Shown piece after piece: positions 17,884-25,737 of a stretch of DNA of 64,000 nucleotides. Both the position numbers and the translations under genes were made by a program. Each line of letters opens with the position of its first letter. The stretch's first letter is position 1. Source of the DNA: Lederbergia citri (GTDB lineage Bacteria; Bacillota; Bacilli; Bacillales; Bacillaceae_C). A model generated the notes under the pieces. The model was not told the DNA's origin and made no database searches. It saw only the letters and a program-made list of their open reading frames with translations. The stretch covers positions 849,280 through 913,279 of the forward strand of contig NZ_JAGYPG010000002.1 in NCBI RefSeq assembly GCF_018343625.1, written 5' to 3'.

Positions 17884-17931
17884 CTGTCTAAAATGACTAT
17901 CAAGTGACTTTGAATATGACAATTTAGTCAC
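17884..17931 (-). promoter_or_regulatory. Direct repeats upstream of the ABC exporter, candidate OmpR-family operator
   Basis: TGACT/TGACA occurs at 17894, 17905 and 17917 with spacings of 11 and 12 bases, about one helical turn, flanked by related half-sites at 17885 and 17925. Direct repeats of this spacing are typical of sites for OmpR-family regulators. TATAAT, a likely -10 element for the exporter, follows downstream near 17873. Confidence 0.5.
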
Positions 17932-17969
17932 ATTAGAAGTTATTTATTCGTTTTATTTGCCACAAATTA

Positions 17970-18079
17970 TGGTATAGTATAAATAGATACTCATACAATA
18001 AAAAAAGACGGTAAGGTGCTGACACACCCTACCGACTGGCACAATATAGTTCCCTGTTAAAAGGGAAGGCTTTTTCTAA
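17970..18079 (+). ncRNA. Candidate antisense RNA (type I antitoxin) of the toxin at 18127
   Basis: An extended -10 element TGGTATAGT (17970-17978) would start a plus-strand transcript near 17985. It would run through the hairpin at 18009-18034 to a weak terminator (TTCCCT / AGGGAA then five T, 18050-18075) or to the stronger hairpin at 18088-18127. It would overlap the 3' end of the toxin mRNA, whose own terminator is at 18001-18034. This convergent overlap is the arrangement known for TxpA/RatA-like pairs. The transcript itself is inferred. Confidence 0.45.
18001..18034 (-). terminator. Terminator of the holin-like toxin mRNA
   Basis: On the minus strand CGGTA and GGTG-type arms (18034-18009, one mismatch) are followed by TCTTTTTTT. 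It lies about 90 bases beyond the toxin stop, giving the long 3' tail usual for type I toxin messages. Confidence 0.75.
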
Positions 18080-18087
18080 GGTGAAGT

Positions 18088-18127
18088 AAAACCACCCTGG
18101 TTAGCTTGGTAGGCTAAGGGTGGTTTT
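18088..18127. terminator. Hairpin at the toxin stop codon
   Basis: A perfect 10 bp stem (AAAACCACCC / GGGTGGTTTT) overlaps the toxin stop codon. T runs exist on both strands, so it could end either transcript or act as a structural element in the message. Confidence 0.6.
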
Positions 18128-18213
18128 TACTTTTCCCTTTTATGAAATGACAGTATGGCAACAATTAGTGTTGCAAAACTAATCATGAGATAAATGGTTT
18201 GAAAAGTAGTCAA
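18127..18213 (-). CDS. Putative holin-like toxin (type I toxin-antitoxin), 28 residues
   Basis: The peptide reads MTTFQTIYLMISFATLIVAI then LSFHKREK: one hydrophobic helix with a basic tail, matching the holin-like toxin family of Bacillus type I systems. The start is TTG after AGGGGGTGAGG. The site is sequestered: ACCTCCT upstream can pair with AGGGGGT (one G-U). A TATAAT box at 18280-18275 lies upstream. Long 3' overlap with a candidate antisense RNA supports a toxin role; expression would damage the membrane unless blocked by the RNA. Confidence 0.75.
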   Translation of the reverse strand: MTTFQTIYLMISFATLIVAILSFHKREK

Positions 18214-18313
18214 CGGCCTCACCCCCTTTCGATATTGCTAGGAGGTACAAGCCTTCCACCCTTAACTTCCCTATATTATACCTACTATAATCATATCATT
18301 TTTCAAATATTAA

Positions 18314-19315
18314 CTAAATGACATGCTTGTAAAACTTTATTCTAAACTGTGTGCCCTTTTCTTTTACACTCGTAACACTGATATCCCCATTTTGACTTTT
18401 AATGATGCTATACGCCATCGCAAGCCCTATCCCTACGCTATCTTCACTTGCATTTTTTCCTTTGTAAAAACGTTTAAAAATATGGGGTAGATCTTCTTTA
18501 GGTATTCCTTTTCCGTTATCAGCAATCATCAGCTCCGTAAACAATGCATTTTCAGTAAAAGAAATCGAAATTGTCCCGCCTTGATCTGTATGTTCCACAC
18601 AGTTTTTTAAGATATTAATGATTGCTTCAACTGTCCAATTAAAATCCCCAATATATGAAACTGAGTCTTCACCTTCTATTGAAACGGTCTGCTCTTTAAT
18701 ATCGATTGGAATGAGGACCGATTGCATGGCAGCATGAATTAGATTTGACACGATGATTTTATCTTTTTTAAATTGAACTGTGCCCGCATCAATTTTCGAT
18801 AGCTTTAATAATGAAGTAACAAGCCATTCAATTCGCTCGAGCTGAATTCGAATATTGTGTGTGAATTCGATTCTTTTTCCGTTTGGAAGTTCGGCATCGC
18901 TCAATAAATCAGACATCACCATCATTGAAGTTAATGGTGTTTTTAATTGATGGGATATGTCCGAAATCGCATCGGTCAGTTGAATTTTATCTTGTTGTAA
19001 AAGTGAACTCTGCTCAGAAAGCATCATTGTAACTTTATAAATATCGCTTTTTAAAATACTAAGTTCACCTTCGTGATTGTCCCGTACATCGAGAGTATAG
19101 TCGCCGCTGCTTATTTGTCGTAAGTAACTAGACAACTTTTCGATTTCGCGATATCTCCAACGAGTGAAAATAATACAGGAAGCAATCAATAAGATGGATA
19201 TAGCTAAAACAAGAATAACGGTAGCAATTGATATAAAAAATGCCGTAATCATCGCCGCCACACTAATTAAGCACATAATAAATAATAGAATCTGAATTTC
19301 TTTATTCCGCAGCAT
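18314..19315 (-). CDS. Sensor histidine kinase with two membrane helices
   Basis: A 333-residue kinase. Two closely spaced helices (about residues 8-30 and 32-50) leave almost no extracellular loop, as in intramembrane-sensing kinases that respond to cell-envelope stress through an ABC exporter. The phospho-accepting His is at about 122 in ISDISHQLKTPLTS; the ATPase domain shows NILKNCVEHT, DNGKGIP and GIGLAMAYSI. I prefer the ATG at 19315; a TTG four codons earlier overlaps the regulator gene. It is cotranscribed with the response regulator. Confidence 0.88.
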   Translation of the reverse strand: MLRNKEIQILLFIMCLISVAAMITAFFISIATVILVLAISILLIASCIIFTRWRYREIEKLSSYLRQISSGDYTLDVRDNHEGELSILKSDIYKVTMMLSEQSSLLQQDKIQLTDAISDISHQLKTPLTSMMVMSDLLSDAELPNGKRIEFTHNIRIQLERIEWLVTSLLKLSKIDAGTVQFKKDKIIVSNLIHAAMQSVLIPIDIKEQTVSIEGEDSVSYIGDFNWTVEAIINILKNCVEHTDQGGTISISFTENALFTELMIADNGKGIPKEDLPHIFKRFYKGKNASEDSVGIGLAMAYSIIKSQNGDISVTSVKEKGTQFRIKFYKHVI

Positions 19316-19316
19316 G

Positions 19317-20000
19317 TTAATCGCCAACCTTATAGCCTAATCCGCGCACCGTTTTAATAATGGTTGGATTTTGTGGCTCGTCCTCAAGTTTTTCTCGCAG
19401 TCTTTTAATGTACACTGTCAATGTATTATCATTTACAAAGTCCCCTGCTACATCCCAAATCTGCTCAAGCAATTGATTTCTGGAAAGAACTTGTCCAATA
19501 TGGTTCGCAAAGATTAGCAATAAACGATATTCTAACGCCGTTAAAATTATTTCGACTCCATTTTTATATACCTTTCCTTCAAGCGTATTGATTTTAATAT
19601 TGTCTAGTTCAATCAGCGTTTTCGACTGTGCTTGCTTGTTATATCTCCGTAAAACAGATTTAATTCGCGATAAAAGCTCTCGAATACGGAATGGTTTCGT
19701 AATATAATCATCCGCCCCCATATCCAGTCCCATCACGACATTAACTTCATCATCAACAGCAGTTAAAAAAATGACCGGAATATCGCCCTTCTCTTTTACA
19801 ATTTTGCACAATTCATAGCCACTGCCATCTGGCAAAGACAAATCAAATAAGCATAAAGCAATCTGATCAAGCTGTTCAGCTAATACCTTCTTTGCTGAAG
19901 TGGCATCATGGCATAAAATTGTAGAAAAATGATCCTGCTGAAGCGAATATTCAAGACCAGATGCGATCGTTTTATCATCTTCCACAAGTAAAATCTTCAT
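19317..20000 (-). CDS. OmpR-family response regulator
   Basis: A 227-residue regulator with acidic pocket VEDD at 7-9, phospho-acceptor Asp53 in LFDLSLPDG, conserved FLTA and ITKPF, and a C-terminal winged helix (YIKRLREKLEDEP near the recognition helix, RTVRGLGYKV-like end). It partners the kinase encoded directly downstream. Direct repeats in front of the nearby exporter ATPase gene are a plausible target. Confidence 0.92.
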   Translation of the reverse strand: MKILLVEDDKTIASGLEYSLQQDHFSTILCHDATSAKKVLAEQLDQIALCLFDLSLPDGSGYELCKIVKEKGDIPVIFLTAVDDEVNVVMGLDMGADDYITKPFRIRELLSRIKSVLRRYNKQAQSKTLIELDNIKINTLEGKVYKNGVEIILTALEYRLLLIFANHIGQVLSRNQLLEQIWDVAGDFVNDNTLTVYIKRLREKLEDEPQNPTIIKTVRGLGYKVGD

Positions 20001-20150
20001 ATGTAGATCACCTTTTCGTGAATCATTATGTATAAAGTGTAAGGAATATGGTTTGATTGTGCAATAACTATCACTGCAGTGTCTGTGAAATTGACGAGAA
20101 GTAAATTGAATTAAAGGAGTTAATGAGGATAGATTCTACAGAAATAGCAA

Positions 20151-20181
20151 TTGGAAGCGTTCTCCAATTCTATGATATAAT
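20151..20181 (+). promoter_or_regulatory. Promoter of the second toxin copy
   Basis: An extended -10 element TGATATAAT (20174-20181... ending at 20181) with a TTGGAA box 19 bases upstream at 20151-20156. It would start a message about 60 bases before the toxin start codon. Confidence 0.6.
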
Positions 20182-20210
20182 AAAATAATACAGTTACATA
20201 AGCAGGGTGG

Positions 20211-20243
20211 GCAGCGACCACTTCCTCATAGAGAGGAGGTGAC
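20211..20243 (+). promoter_or_regulatory. Sequestered ribosome binding site of the second toxin copy
   Basis: CACTTCCTC (20219-20227) can pair with GAGGAGGTG (20233-20241) with a single G-U, hiding the Shine-Dalgarno sequence. The adjacent GCAGCGACC (20211-20219) is exactly complementary to GGTCGCTGC at 20605-20613 in the 3' region, a 9 bp 5'-3' contact. Both features are typical of type I toxin messages. Confidence 0.6.
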
Positions 20244-20247
20244 GCTG

Positions 20248-20391
20248 ATGGTAACTCTATACGAAGCAATAGTCTTGATGATAATGTTCTCAAGTCTAAT
20301 CGTATCAGTAGTCGCCGTAGTTATTTCTCGTAACAAAAGCGGAAGTGCCTGTTCATCGACGTACAAACTTCAGGGCCTTCGACTGAGATAA
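20248..20391 (+). CDS. Holin-like toxin with 3' end replaced by a dispersed repeat, 47 residues
   Basis: The first 30 codons encode the toxin helix (MVTLYEAIVLMIMFSSLIVS then VVAVVISRNK). At codon 31 the frame runs into a dispersed repeat and picks up a foreign tail (SGSACSSTYKLQG...) before a stop. The degraded third copy near 22502 ends NKKK-stop at this point and then continues directly into the terminator sequence AAAGAAATAAC, which here resumes only at about 20549. About 210 bp has therefore been inserted. The membrane helix is intact, so toxicity may be retained, but the link to the 3' antisense region is lengthened. Confidence 0.7.
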   Translation: MVTLYEAIVLMIMFSSLIVSVVAVVISRNKSGSACSSTYKLQGLRLR

Positions 20392-20486
20392 AGGAAACAC
20401 GATGAGCCAAAAACGCGAGTCGATGTTGACTTATCGTAGGGAGAAGGACAGGAAGTTTACTAGTCGATAGGCGCTGGAGCTAGACG
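20336..20486 (+). repeat. Dispersed structured repeat, copy 1 (inside toxin locus)
   Basis: It begins AAAAGCGGAAGTGCCTGTTC and ends GTCGATAGGCGCTGGAGC-TAGAC. It shares with 42411-42621 the blocks GACTGAGATAAAGGAAACAC, TGTTGACTTATCGTAGGGA and CTAGTCGATAGGCGCTG. The ends are partly inverted (GCCT-GTTCATCGAC against GTCGAT-AGGCGC), so the RNA can fold. No transposase or target duplication is visible. Confidence 0.85.
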
Positions 20487-20551
20487 GAAATTGAGCTTAA
20501 TAAAAGTTGTCCGCATAGTTCCAAATCTATAGTTTCTTAATCAAATATAAA

Positions 20552-20664
20552 AAGAAATAACCCTCCCTTGCTTTGACCCGGCATAGGGGGTTATTTCTTC
20601 CTTGGGTCGCTGCACTTCATGCAGTGTAGCTGTATGTTGGGATGCCAGTTGCAGCTGGCATCCC
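20552..20664. terminator. Two hairpins at the 3' end of the second toxin locus
   Basis: A perfect 12 bp stem AAGAAATAACCC / GGGTTATTTCTT (20552-20563 with 20588-20599) is followed by a second perfect 10 bp stem GGGATGCCAG / CTGGCATCCC (20639-20648 with 20655-20664). They could end the toxin message and its antisense RNA. AT-rich sequence at 20665-20710 could hold a minus-strand promoter, but I do not see a clear one. Confidence 0.7.
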
Positions 20665-20749
20665 TGTTTAATTTATACTGTATATCTATATTATATTCAT
20701 ACCCTTAACAATTGTAAAGATAACATAGTATAAGGCAGGTGCAGGATAA

Positions 20750-21316
20750 TTGTATATTCGCAACGAATCAGATATCATTCGCCTCATTGAGCACGATCGT
20801 TGGATGATGGATATTTTACATCATGCAAAATCACTCGATTTACCAGATTGGTGGATTTGCGCAGGATTCGTTCGTTCAAAAGTTTGGGATGAACTACATG
20901 GATTTACTATTCGAACGCAGATTCCAGATATTGATGTCATTTATTATGATCCAAGTGATCTAAATGAAGAAACGGAAAAAAGATACGAGGAGCGTTTGCG
21001 AGTACTTTATCCAACCATTCCGTGGTCGATCAAAAACGAGGCAAGAATGCATATAGGAAACAACGTACTTGCTTATGAATCTTCCACTGATGCTATATCT
21101 AAATTCCCGGAAACTGCATCAGCTTTAGGAGTAAAATTAGATTCTAACGATCATTTGATATTAACCGCACCACATGGAATTCATGATGTGATTCATTTAG
21201 AGGTTAGACCCACTCCTTATTTTTTGGAGAATCAACTTACTACCCTTTATGAAGAACGTATCCGAAAAAAGGATTGGAAATCCACTTGGACGAAATTGAA
21301 GATATTTTATTTCTGA
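20750..21316 (+). CDS. Nucleotidyltransferase family protein (DUF925)
   Basis: A 188-residue protein of the DUF925 type, related to nucleotidyltransferases. Seen are DWWICAGFVRSKVWDELHGF, the acidic IPDIDVIYYDP, and the C-terminal NWLK-like RKKDWKSTWTKL. The start is a TTG with only a weak upstream site, so expression may be low. The reaction is not established for the family. It directly precedes a damaged acetyltransferase gene. Confidence 0.8.
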   Translation: MYIRNESDIIRLIEHDRWMMDILHHAKSLDLPDWWICAGFVRSKVWDELHGFTIRTQIPDIDVIYYDPSDLNEETEKRYEERLRVLYPTIPWSIKNEARMHIGNNVLAYESSTDAISKFPETASALGVKLDSNDHLILTAPHGIHDVIHLEVRPTPYFLENQLTTLYEERIRKKDWKSTWTKLKIFYF

Positions 21317-22177
21317 ATGGGGTTGATAAAGCTGAAGAGCGAACAGATTTTACTTACGGATAGAGTGAAAAGGATTTTTCGCATTGCTGAGGCAGAGATG
21401 GAAGAAGCAAATCGTATTGCTTTAACTCCCGAACATTTATTACTAGCTTGTTTTCTTGAAAAAACAGGTGTGCTTGGAGAAATTTCATTAAGATGCGAAA
21501 TAAATTTAAGTTTATTAAGATCAGCCACTTACTCTGAAAATCCTCCAAATAAAAGTGAGCTTTTTACAATGCCAGTTACAAAAGAAGTTGAAAAGGTAAT
21601 AGATAAGGCAATTACTTTTATGCAAAGATACAACCAAATTTATATTAACGAGGGACATCTAATAAAAGCCTTATTGACTACAAATACAGTTGACGCCTAT
21701 TTATCCGACAAAGACAAGAAAACGATAATGGCTCTTGGAACCACATCACGCGACATGATTACGCACCTTGGTCATTATAGCTTTCCCGAAATTATGCAAC
21801 CAACTTTCATTAGAAAAGTGAAGAAAGACGATTATCAAAATCTAATTCAATTCGTTAAGAAGTACTTTTCGAAAGAATGGGTGCAAACCATTGAACAAGG
21901 ATTGTGTAAAGAAGATCCTCCTATCTACGTTGCCTTTGAAGAGGGAAATACTATTGTTGGTTTTGCAGCTTTTGATGTCTATCAAAATAAAAAAGGTTAT
22001 TTTGGACCAATGGGTGTACATACTTCACTTCGAACAAAAGGAATTGGATATTAGTTATTACATCACTGTTTAAAGGATATGAAGGAAATCGGCTATGAAT
22101 ATGCAATTATTGGAGAAGCAGGTCCAATCGAGTTTTATGAAAAGGCTTGTAATGCAGTAGTAGTTCCAATGGCGTGA
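21317..22177 (+). pseudogene. Clp-N domain/GNAT acetyltransferase fusion broken by an in-frame TAG
   Basis: The frame encodes a Clp N-terminal repeat domain (LTPEHLLLACFLEKTGVLGE, about residues 35-55, and a second INEGHLIKALL repeat) joined to a GNAT domain starting near residue 155. A TAG at 22052-22054 interrupts it after GPMGVHTSLRTKGIGY. The same frame then continues LLHHCLKDMKEIGYEYA to a stop at 22177, exactly the expected end of a GNAT domain. It is a recent nonsense mutation, a sequencing error or, less likely, a readthrough site. The ribosome binding site of the ATG is poor. Confidence 0.8.
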
Positions 22178-22203
22178 GCACTCTTTATAAGGGCGTGATT
22201 CAT

Positions 22204-22497
22204 TTGATGTATATCATACTTTTCGCTTCTTTATTAATATCTTCCTTAATATCGATATGGATTTTTAAAATTACTACACGTAAGTGGTTAGGTAATTTAG
22301 CTGGATTTAGTATAAATACTGTCATTATCGTAGTAGCAATGTGGGTGAGTTATATGGTCGACGAAGAAGCTAGGATTTTCGGCTATTCTGAGTTCTATTT
22401 GATCATATTTTATATTCCTATTTTGAGCTGGATTAACTTTTTCATTCTCGAATATATAGAATTTAAGCTGAAAGCCAATAGACAATCAATTAAGTAA
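22204..22497 (+). CDS. Small membrane protein, 97 residues
   Basis: It has three predicted helices (about residues 1-18, 32-50 and 63-82) and a lysine-rich C-terminus. No family is recognised. I chose the TTG at 22204 (next codon ATG) because AAGGGCGTG lies upstream; an earlier GTG overlaps the end of the GNAT frame. The degenerate toxin copy follows immediately. Confidence 0.5.
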   Translation: MMYIILFASLLISSLISIWIFKITTRKWLGNLAGFSINTVIIVVAMWVSYMVDEEARIFGYSEFYLIIFYIPILSWINFFILEYIEFKLKANRQSIK

Positions 22498-22501
22498 GAA
22501 T

Positions 22502-22594
22502 ATACTATACGAATTAATGGTCTTGATAATAATGCTGTCAAGTCTAATCATGTCAGTTGTCGCCGTAGTTATTTCTATAAACAAAAAGAAATAA
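22502..22594 (+). pseudogene. 5'-truncated holin-like toxin copy
   Basis: In frame it reads LYELMVLIIMLSSLIMSVVA then VVISINKKK-stop, over 80 percent like the second toxin copy, but the start codon, ribosome binding site and promoter region are missing; the similarity begins at the third or fourth codon. It shows the undisturbed 3' end of the family. It is a relic. Confidence 0.75.
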
Positions 22595-22635
22595 CTCTCC
22601 CTAGCTTTGAACTAACATAAGAGAGCTATTTCTTT
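22585..22635 (+). terminator. Terminator of the toxin relic
   Basis: AAAGAAATA-CTCTC pairs with GAGAG-TATTTCTTT; the left arm includes the toxin stop codon, showing that stop codon and terminator overlap in this family. Confidence 0.75.
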
Positions 22636-22678
22636 ACTTTTTAACACTTAAAACACCATTGTTTTAAAATATTTATCT

Positions 22679-23095
22679 TTATTTACCTATACTTCCAGAT
22701 TGCCTACTATAATTCCTAAAAATCATACCATTCGTCCTAAACATTCCAATCTTTTCGTAGTAGGGGACTAAATCATCATCACAACACAGATCTATCATAT
22801 ATATGTGATTCAATTCTTTAAGCATCTTACCTACTAACTCCTTGCCAATCCCTTTATTTTTGTATTCCGGCAATACTTCTAGAAATGGAATGTATGCCGA
22901 TAGGACCCCATCACTAATCGCTGTAATAAATCCTACTACTTGATTAGTAGTATCGTCTATCGCTATAACCACGTTACTACTGTTTTTTAATAGCTTAAGG
23001 TGAGTTTGCGGATTTGGCGGATTAGGCCAATCCACAAAAAAACCGTTTAACATATCTGAAGAAATTCCATCGAGAGTGGTTTTGTATATCATCAT
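22679..23095 (-). CDS. GNAT family N-acetyltransferase
   Basis: A 138-residue single-domain acetyltransferase with EVLPEYKNKGIGKELVGKML as the acetyl-CoA binding loop and the end DLVPYYEKIGMF typical of small GNAT proteins. GGAGTTGAT lies before the double ATG. The substrate is unknown; the family is common in Bacillus accessory regions. Confidence 0.8.
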   Translation of the reverse strand: MMIYKTTLDGISSDMLNGFFVDWPNPPNPQTHLKLLKNSSNVVIAIDDTTNQVVGFITAISDGVLSAYIPFLEVLPEYKNKGIGKELVGKMLKELNHIYMIDLCCDDDLVPYYEKIGMFRTNGMIFRNYSRQSGSIGK

Positions 23096-23170
23096 ATATC
23101 AACTCCAATATTGTAATTATAAGAAGTTGATGTACATCAATTGTAAAGCAGCAAACTTTTCCCCGCCTTT

Positions 23171-24046
23171 TTATCGAGTTGTTTCCATTTGCTCAAGAGC
23201 CTTCATGATCGCTTTCGCAACGCCATCTTCATCATTTGTATCTGTTTCATATCTACAAATATTTTTTATTTCCTGCTCGGAATTCCCCATCGCTACTGAA
23301 TGGCCAACAATTTTTAACATTGATAAATCATTGTAGTTGTCTCCCATAGCCATCGTGTCTTCTAATGATATGCCTTTATCTTCTACATATCTTCTCAGAG
23401 CACTTCCCTTTTGAGCCTCATGGTGCATGACTTCTAAGTTGTTTCGTCCTGAAGAAGTCACTTCCAACCCACCTATTTTCTTCAAACGTTCACTAGCTTC
23501 CATTAGTAATTCTTCATCCAATGAAAAGGCAAGGAATTTATAGACATGGCAGTCTTTTGCATCAAAAATAGGTTCAAATTCATCGATTACATGAATGAGT
23601 CGCTGATGAAATCGTTCATCGGCAGATTCGCGGATTTTTTCAACATCTTGGGAAGGGTTCGCTGTATGATATATATCAACGAGTACTTGAATTCCTTTTT
23701 CGTAATCAGTTGTGTACGTTCCGCCCTCGGTGTATAGCTCAAAGTAGATGTTTAACTCTTCAAATACTGAAGTAACTTGAGCAGCAGTCGGGCCATTCAA
23801 TCCAACAGAGTAGCTGACTTTGCCTTCCACATCACGGATTTCTCCACCATTTACGCAAATGGCCGGCAATTTAAGACCCGTCTTATCAAGTACATAACGG
23901 ACTTCATTATATGCCCTTCCCGTTACGACAACGACATCGATCCCCTTTTCCTCCGCAGCGCGAATGGCGCGAATATTCTCCTCACTTACCTCTTGCCTTG
24001 CATTTAGTAACGTTCCATCCATATCAGTTGCAATACATTTAATCAA
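23171..24046 (-). CDS. Cof-type HAD family hydrolase (sugar-phosphate phosphatase-like)
   Basis: A 291-residue HAD phosphatase. Motif I is DMDGTLLNAR at residues 8-17, motif II VVTGR, motif III lysine near 215, and motif IV GDNYNDLSMLKIVGHSVAMGN. The C2B cap between motifs II and III places it in the Cof/YxeH group that dephosphorylates sugar phosphates, nucleotides or flavin precursors with broad specificity. It is monocistronic. Confidence 0.88.
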   Translation of the reverse strand: MIKCIATDMDGTLLNARQEVSEENIRAIRAAEEKGIDVVVVTGRAYNEVRYVLDKTGLKLPAICVNGGEIRDVEGKVSYSVGLNGPTAAQVTSVFEELNIYFELYTEGGTYTTDYEKGIQVLVDIYHTANPSQDVEKIRESADERFHQRLIHVIDEFEPIFDAKDCHVYKFLAFSLDEELLMEASERLKKIGGLEVTSSGRNNLEVMHHEAQKGSALRRYVEDKGISLEDTMAMGDNYNDLSMLKIVGHSVAMGNSEQEIKNICRYETDTNDEDGVAKAIMKALEQMETTR

Positions 24047-24131
24047 TTTTCATGACTCCTCCATTATGCTAAACTACGTACTCTTCTATTGCGATTAATT
24101 CTAACTGAAAAAGGGTATCAATGCAAAGAAT

Positions 24132-24159
24132 GGGGACGGGGTCAATTAGACCTGTCCCC
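24132..24159. repeat. GGGGAC...GTCCCC hairpin remnant
   Basis: GGGGACGGGGTC and GACCTGTCCCC form an imperfect hairpin of the type scattered in intergenic regions of Bacillus genomes. It lies between two divergent genes; no function is known to me. Confidence 0.4.
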
Positions 24160-24264
24160 TTTGGAACTGTCCCTAGGAAATTGCCATTTAATACATTTGG
24201 AATTTCTCCTCAATTGTATTAAAATGAGAAACGTTGCATTTTTATAGACGAAAGGTGAACATCA

Positions 24265-25617
24265 TTGAAGAAACTCAATATTATTCCAAAGGATTTTTTA
24301 TTATTTTTGATACCATCATTAATTGGCATTTTTTTATTTATGATTCCTATTCCTTCTAAAGAAGGGGTTACGATTCCAATCGCTGTTTTATCTGAGACGT
24401 TGCAAAATATTCTCGGATCCGCAATTCCAGCAATTATGACCTGCATCATTGTTTTGGCCTTCGTCGGAACAATCATTGCGAAATTAGCGAAACCAAAGTT
24501 CATTAGACAATCACCATTTTTGACTGCTCTATTTGATATCCCTATCATATGGGTGATTGCACGCATATTGGCCTTTGTTTTTGCGATTTTAGTATTCTTT
24601 AAAATAGGTCCTGAGGCGATCTGGTCAGACGACACCGGAGGCACTTTGCTATATAGTCTTCTGCCTGTTCTTTTCAGTGTGTTTTTATTTGCGGGTCTCC
24701 TATTACCCTTATTATTGAATTTTGGATTATTGGAATTTTTCGGGGCGTTAATGACTAAATTTATGAGACCTGTTTTTAAACTTCCAGGTCGTTCTTCAAT
24801 AGATGCACTTGCATCTTGGCTCGGTGATGGAACAATCGGCGTATTGCTCACGAGCAAGCAATATGAGGATGGTCATTATACGAAAAGAGAAGCGGCTATT
24901 GTTGGGACAACCTTTTCAGTTGTGTCTATTACGTTTAGTATCGTCGTTATAAAAGAAGTTGGCTTAATGCATTATTTTGTGCCTTATTATTTTGCTGTAA
25001 CCTTCTCGGGCATTATTGCGGCAATTATTCTTCCAAGGATTTGGCCGTTATCAAAAAAGCCGAATACTTATATAGACGGAAAAGAAGATGACAATACAGC
25101 AGAGTTGATTCCTGAAGGTTATTCAAGATTAGGATATGGAATTGAACAAGCGCAGCTACAAGCCAGAAAGAGTAGTAGTGTAAAAGCATTTTTTATAGAC
25201 GGTGGTAAAAATATTTTAGACATGTGGATTGGTGTGGCTCCAATCGTCATGGCTCTTGGGACGATTGCTTTAGTCATTGCTGAGTACACTCCGCTCTTCC
25301 AATGGCTCGGTACTCCTTTTATTCCTTTGCTCGAATTGTTAAGAATTCCTGAAGCTGGAGCAGCCTCCCAAACATTGGTTGTTGGTTTTGCCGACATGTT
25401 CTTGCCGTCCATTTTGGCAGGAGGAATAGAGTCGGATATGACCCGATTCATTATTGCAGCTGTATCTGTCACTCAGTTAATATATATGTCAGAAGTTGGC
25501 GGTTTGTTGATCGGATCTAAAATTCCAGTTGGAATGAAAGATTTAATTATACTATTTTTGTTAAGGACACTCATTACATTGCCGATTATTACTTTAATTG
25601 CGCATATAATATTTTAG
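24265..25617 (+). CDS. YjiH family membrane protein with nucleoside-recognition (Gate) domain
   Basis: A 450-residue protein with about ten membrane helices. A Gate-type domain is suggested by SWLGDGTIGVLLTSKQYEDG near residue 190 and the C-terminal block FIPLLELLRIPEAGAASQTL. The family is related to nucleoside and spore-maturation membrane proteins; a transport role is likely but the substrate is unknown. The start is TTG after GAAAGGTG. Confidence 0.8.
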   Translation: MKKLNIIPKDFLLFLIPSLIGIFLFMIPIPSKEGVTIPIAVLSETLQNILGSAIPAIMTCIIVLAFVGTIIAKLAKPKFIRQSPFLTALFDIPIIWVIARILAFVFAILVFFKIGPEAIWSDDTGGTLLYSLLPVLFSVFLFAGLLLPLLLNFGLLEFFGALMTKFMRPVFKLPGRSSIDALASWLGDGTIGVLLTSKQYEDGHYTKREAAIVGTTFSVVSITFSIVVIKEVGLMHYFVPYYFAVTFSGIIAAIILPRIWPLSKKPNTYIDGKEDDNTAELIPEGYSRLGYGIEQAQLQARKSSSVKAFFIDGGKNILDMWIGVAPIVMALGTIALVIAEYTPLFQWLGTPFIPLLELLRIPEAGAASQTLVVGFADMFLPSILAGGIESDMTRFIIAAVSVTQLIYMSEVGGLLIGSKIPVGMKDLIILFLLRTLITLPIITLIAHIIF

Positions 25618-25627
25618 ACTAATTTTT

Positions 25628-25656
25628 AACCGCACTCCTGTAAATAGAGTGCGGTT
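25628..25656 (+). terminator. Intrinsic terminator after the YjiH-like gene
   Basis: A perfect 10 bp stem AACCGCACTC / GAGTGCGGTT with a 9-base loop, followed by T-rich sequence. Confidence 0.85.
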
Positions 25657-25737
25657 TATTTTAGTTTCTCAATTAATCTCTTTATCTATATTTAACTAAG
25701 ATTCTTTATTAATCATGTAAGACATTAAAAAATAGAA

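Noticed and set aside
20339..20486. Insertion sequence in the toxin gene
   Set aside because: No transposase, no clear target duplication and too short; it is better described as a dispersed structured repeat.
24219..24857. 212-residue minus-strand ORF opposite the YjiH-like gene
   Set aside because: It lies wholly within the coding strand shadow of a clear membrane protein, has low-complexity composition and no ribosome binding site.
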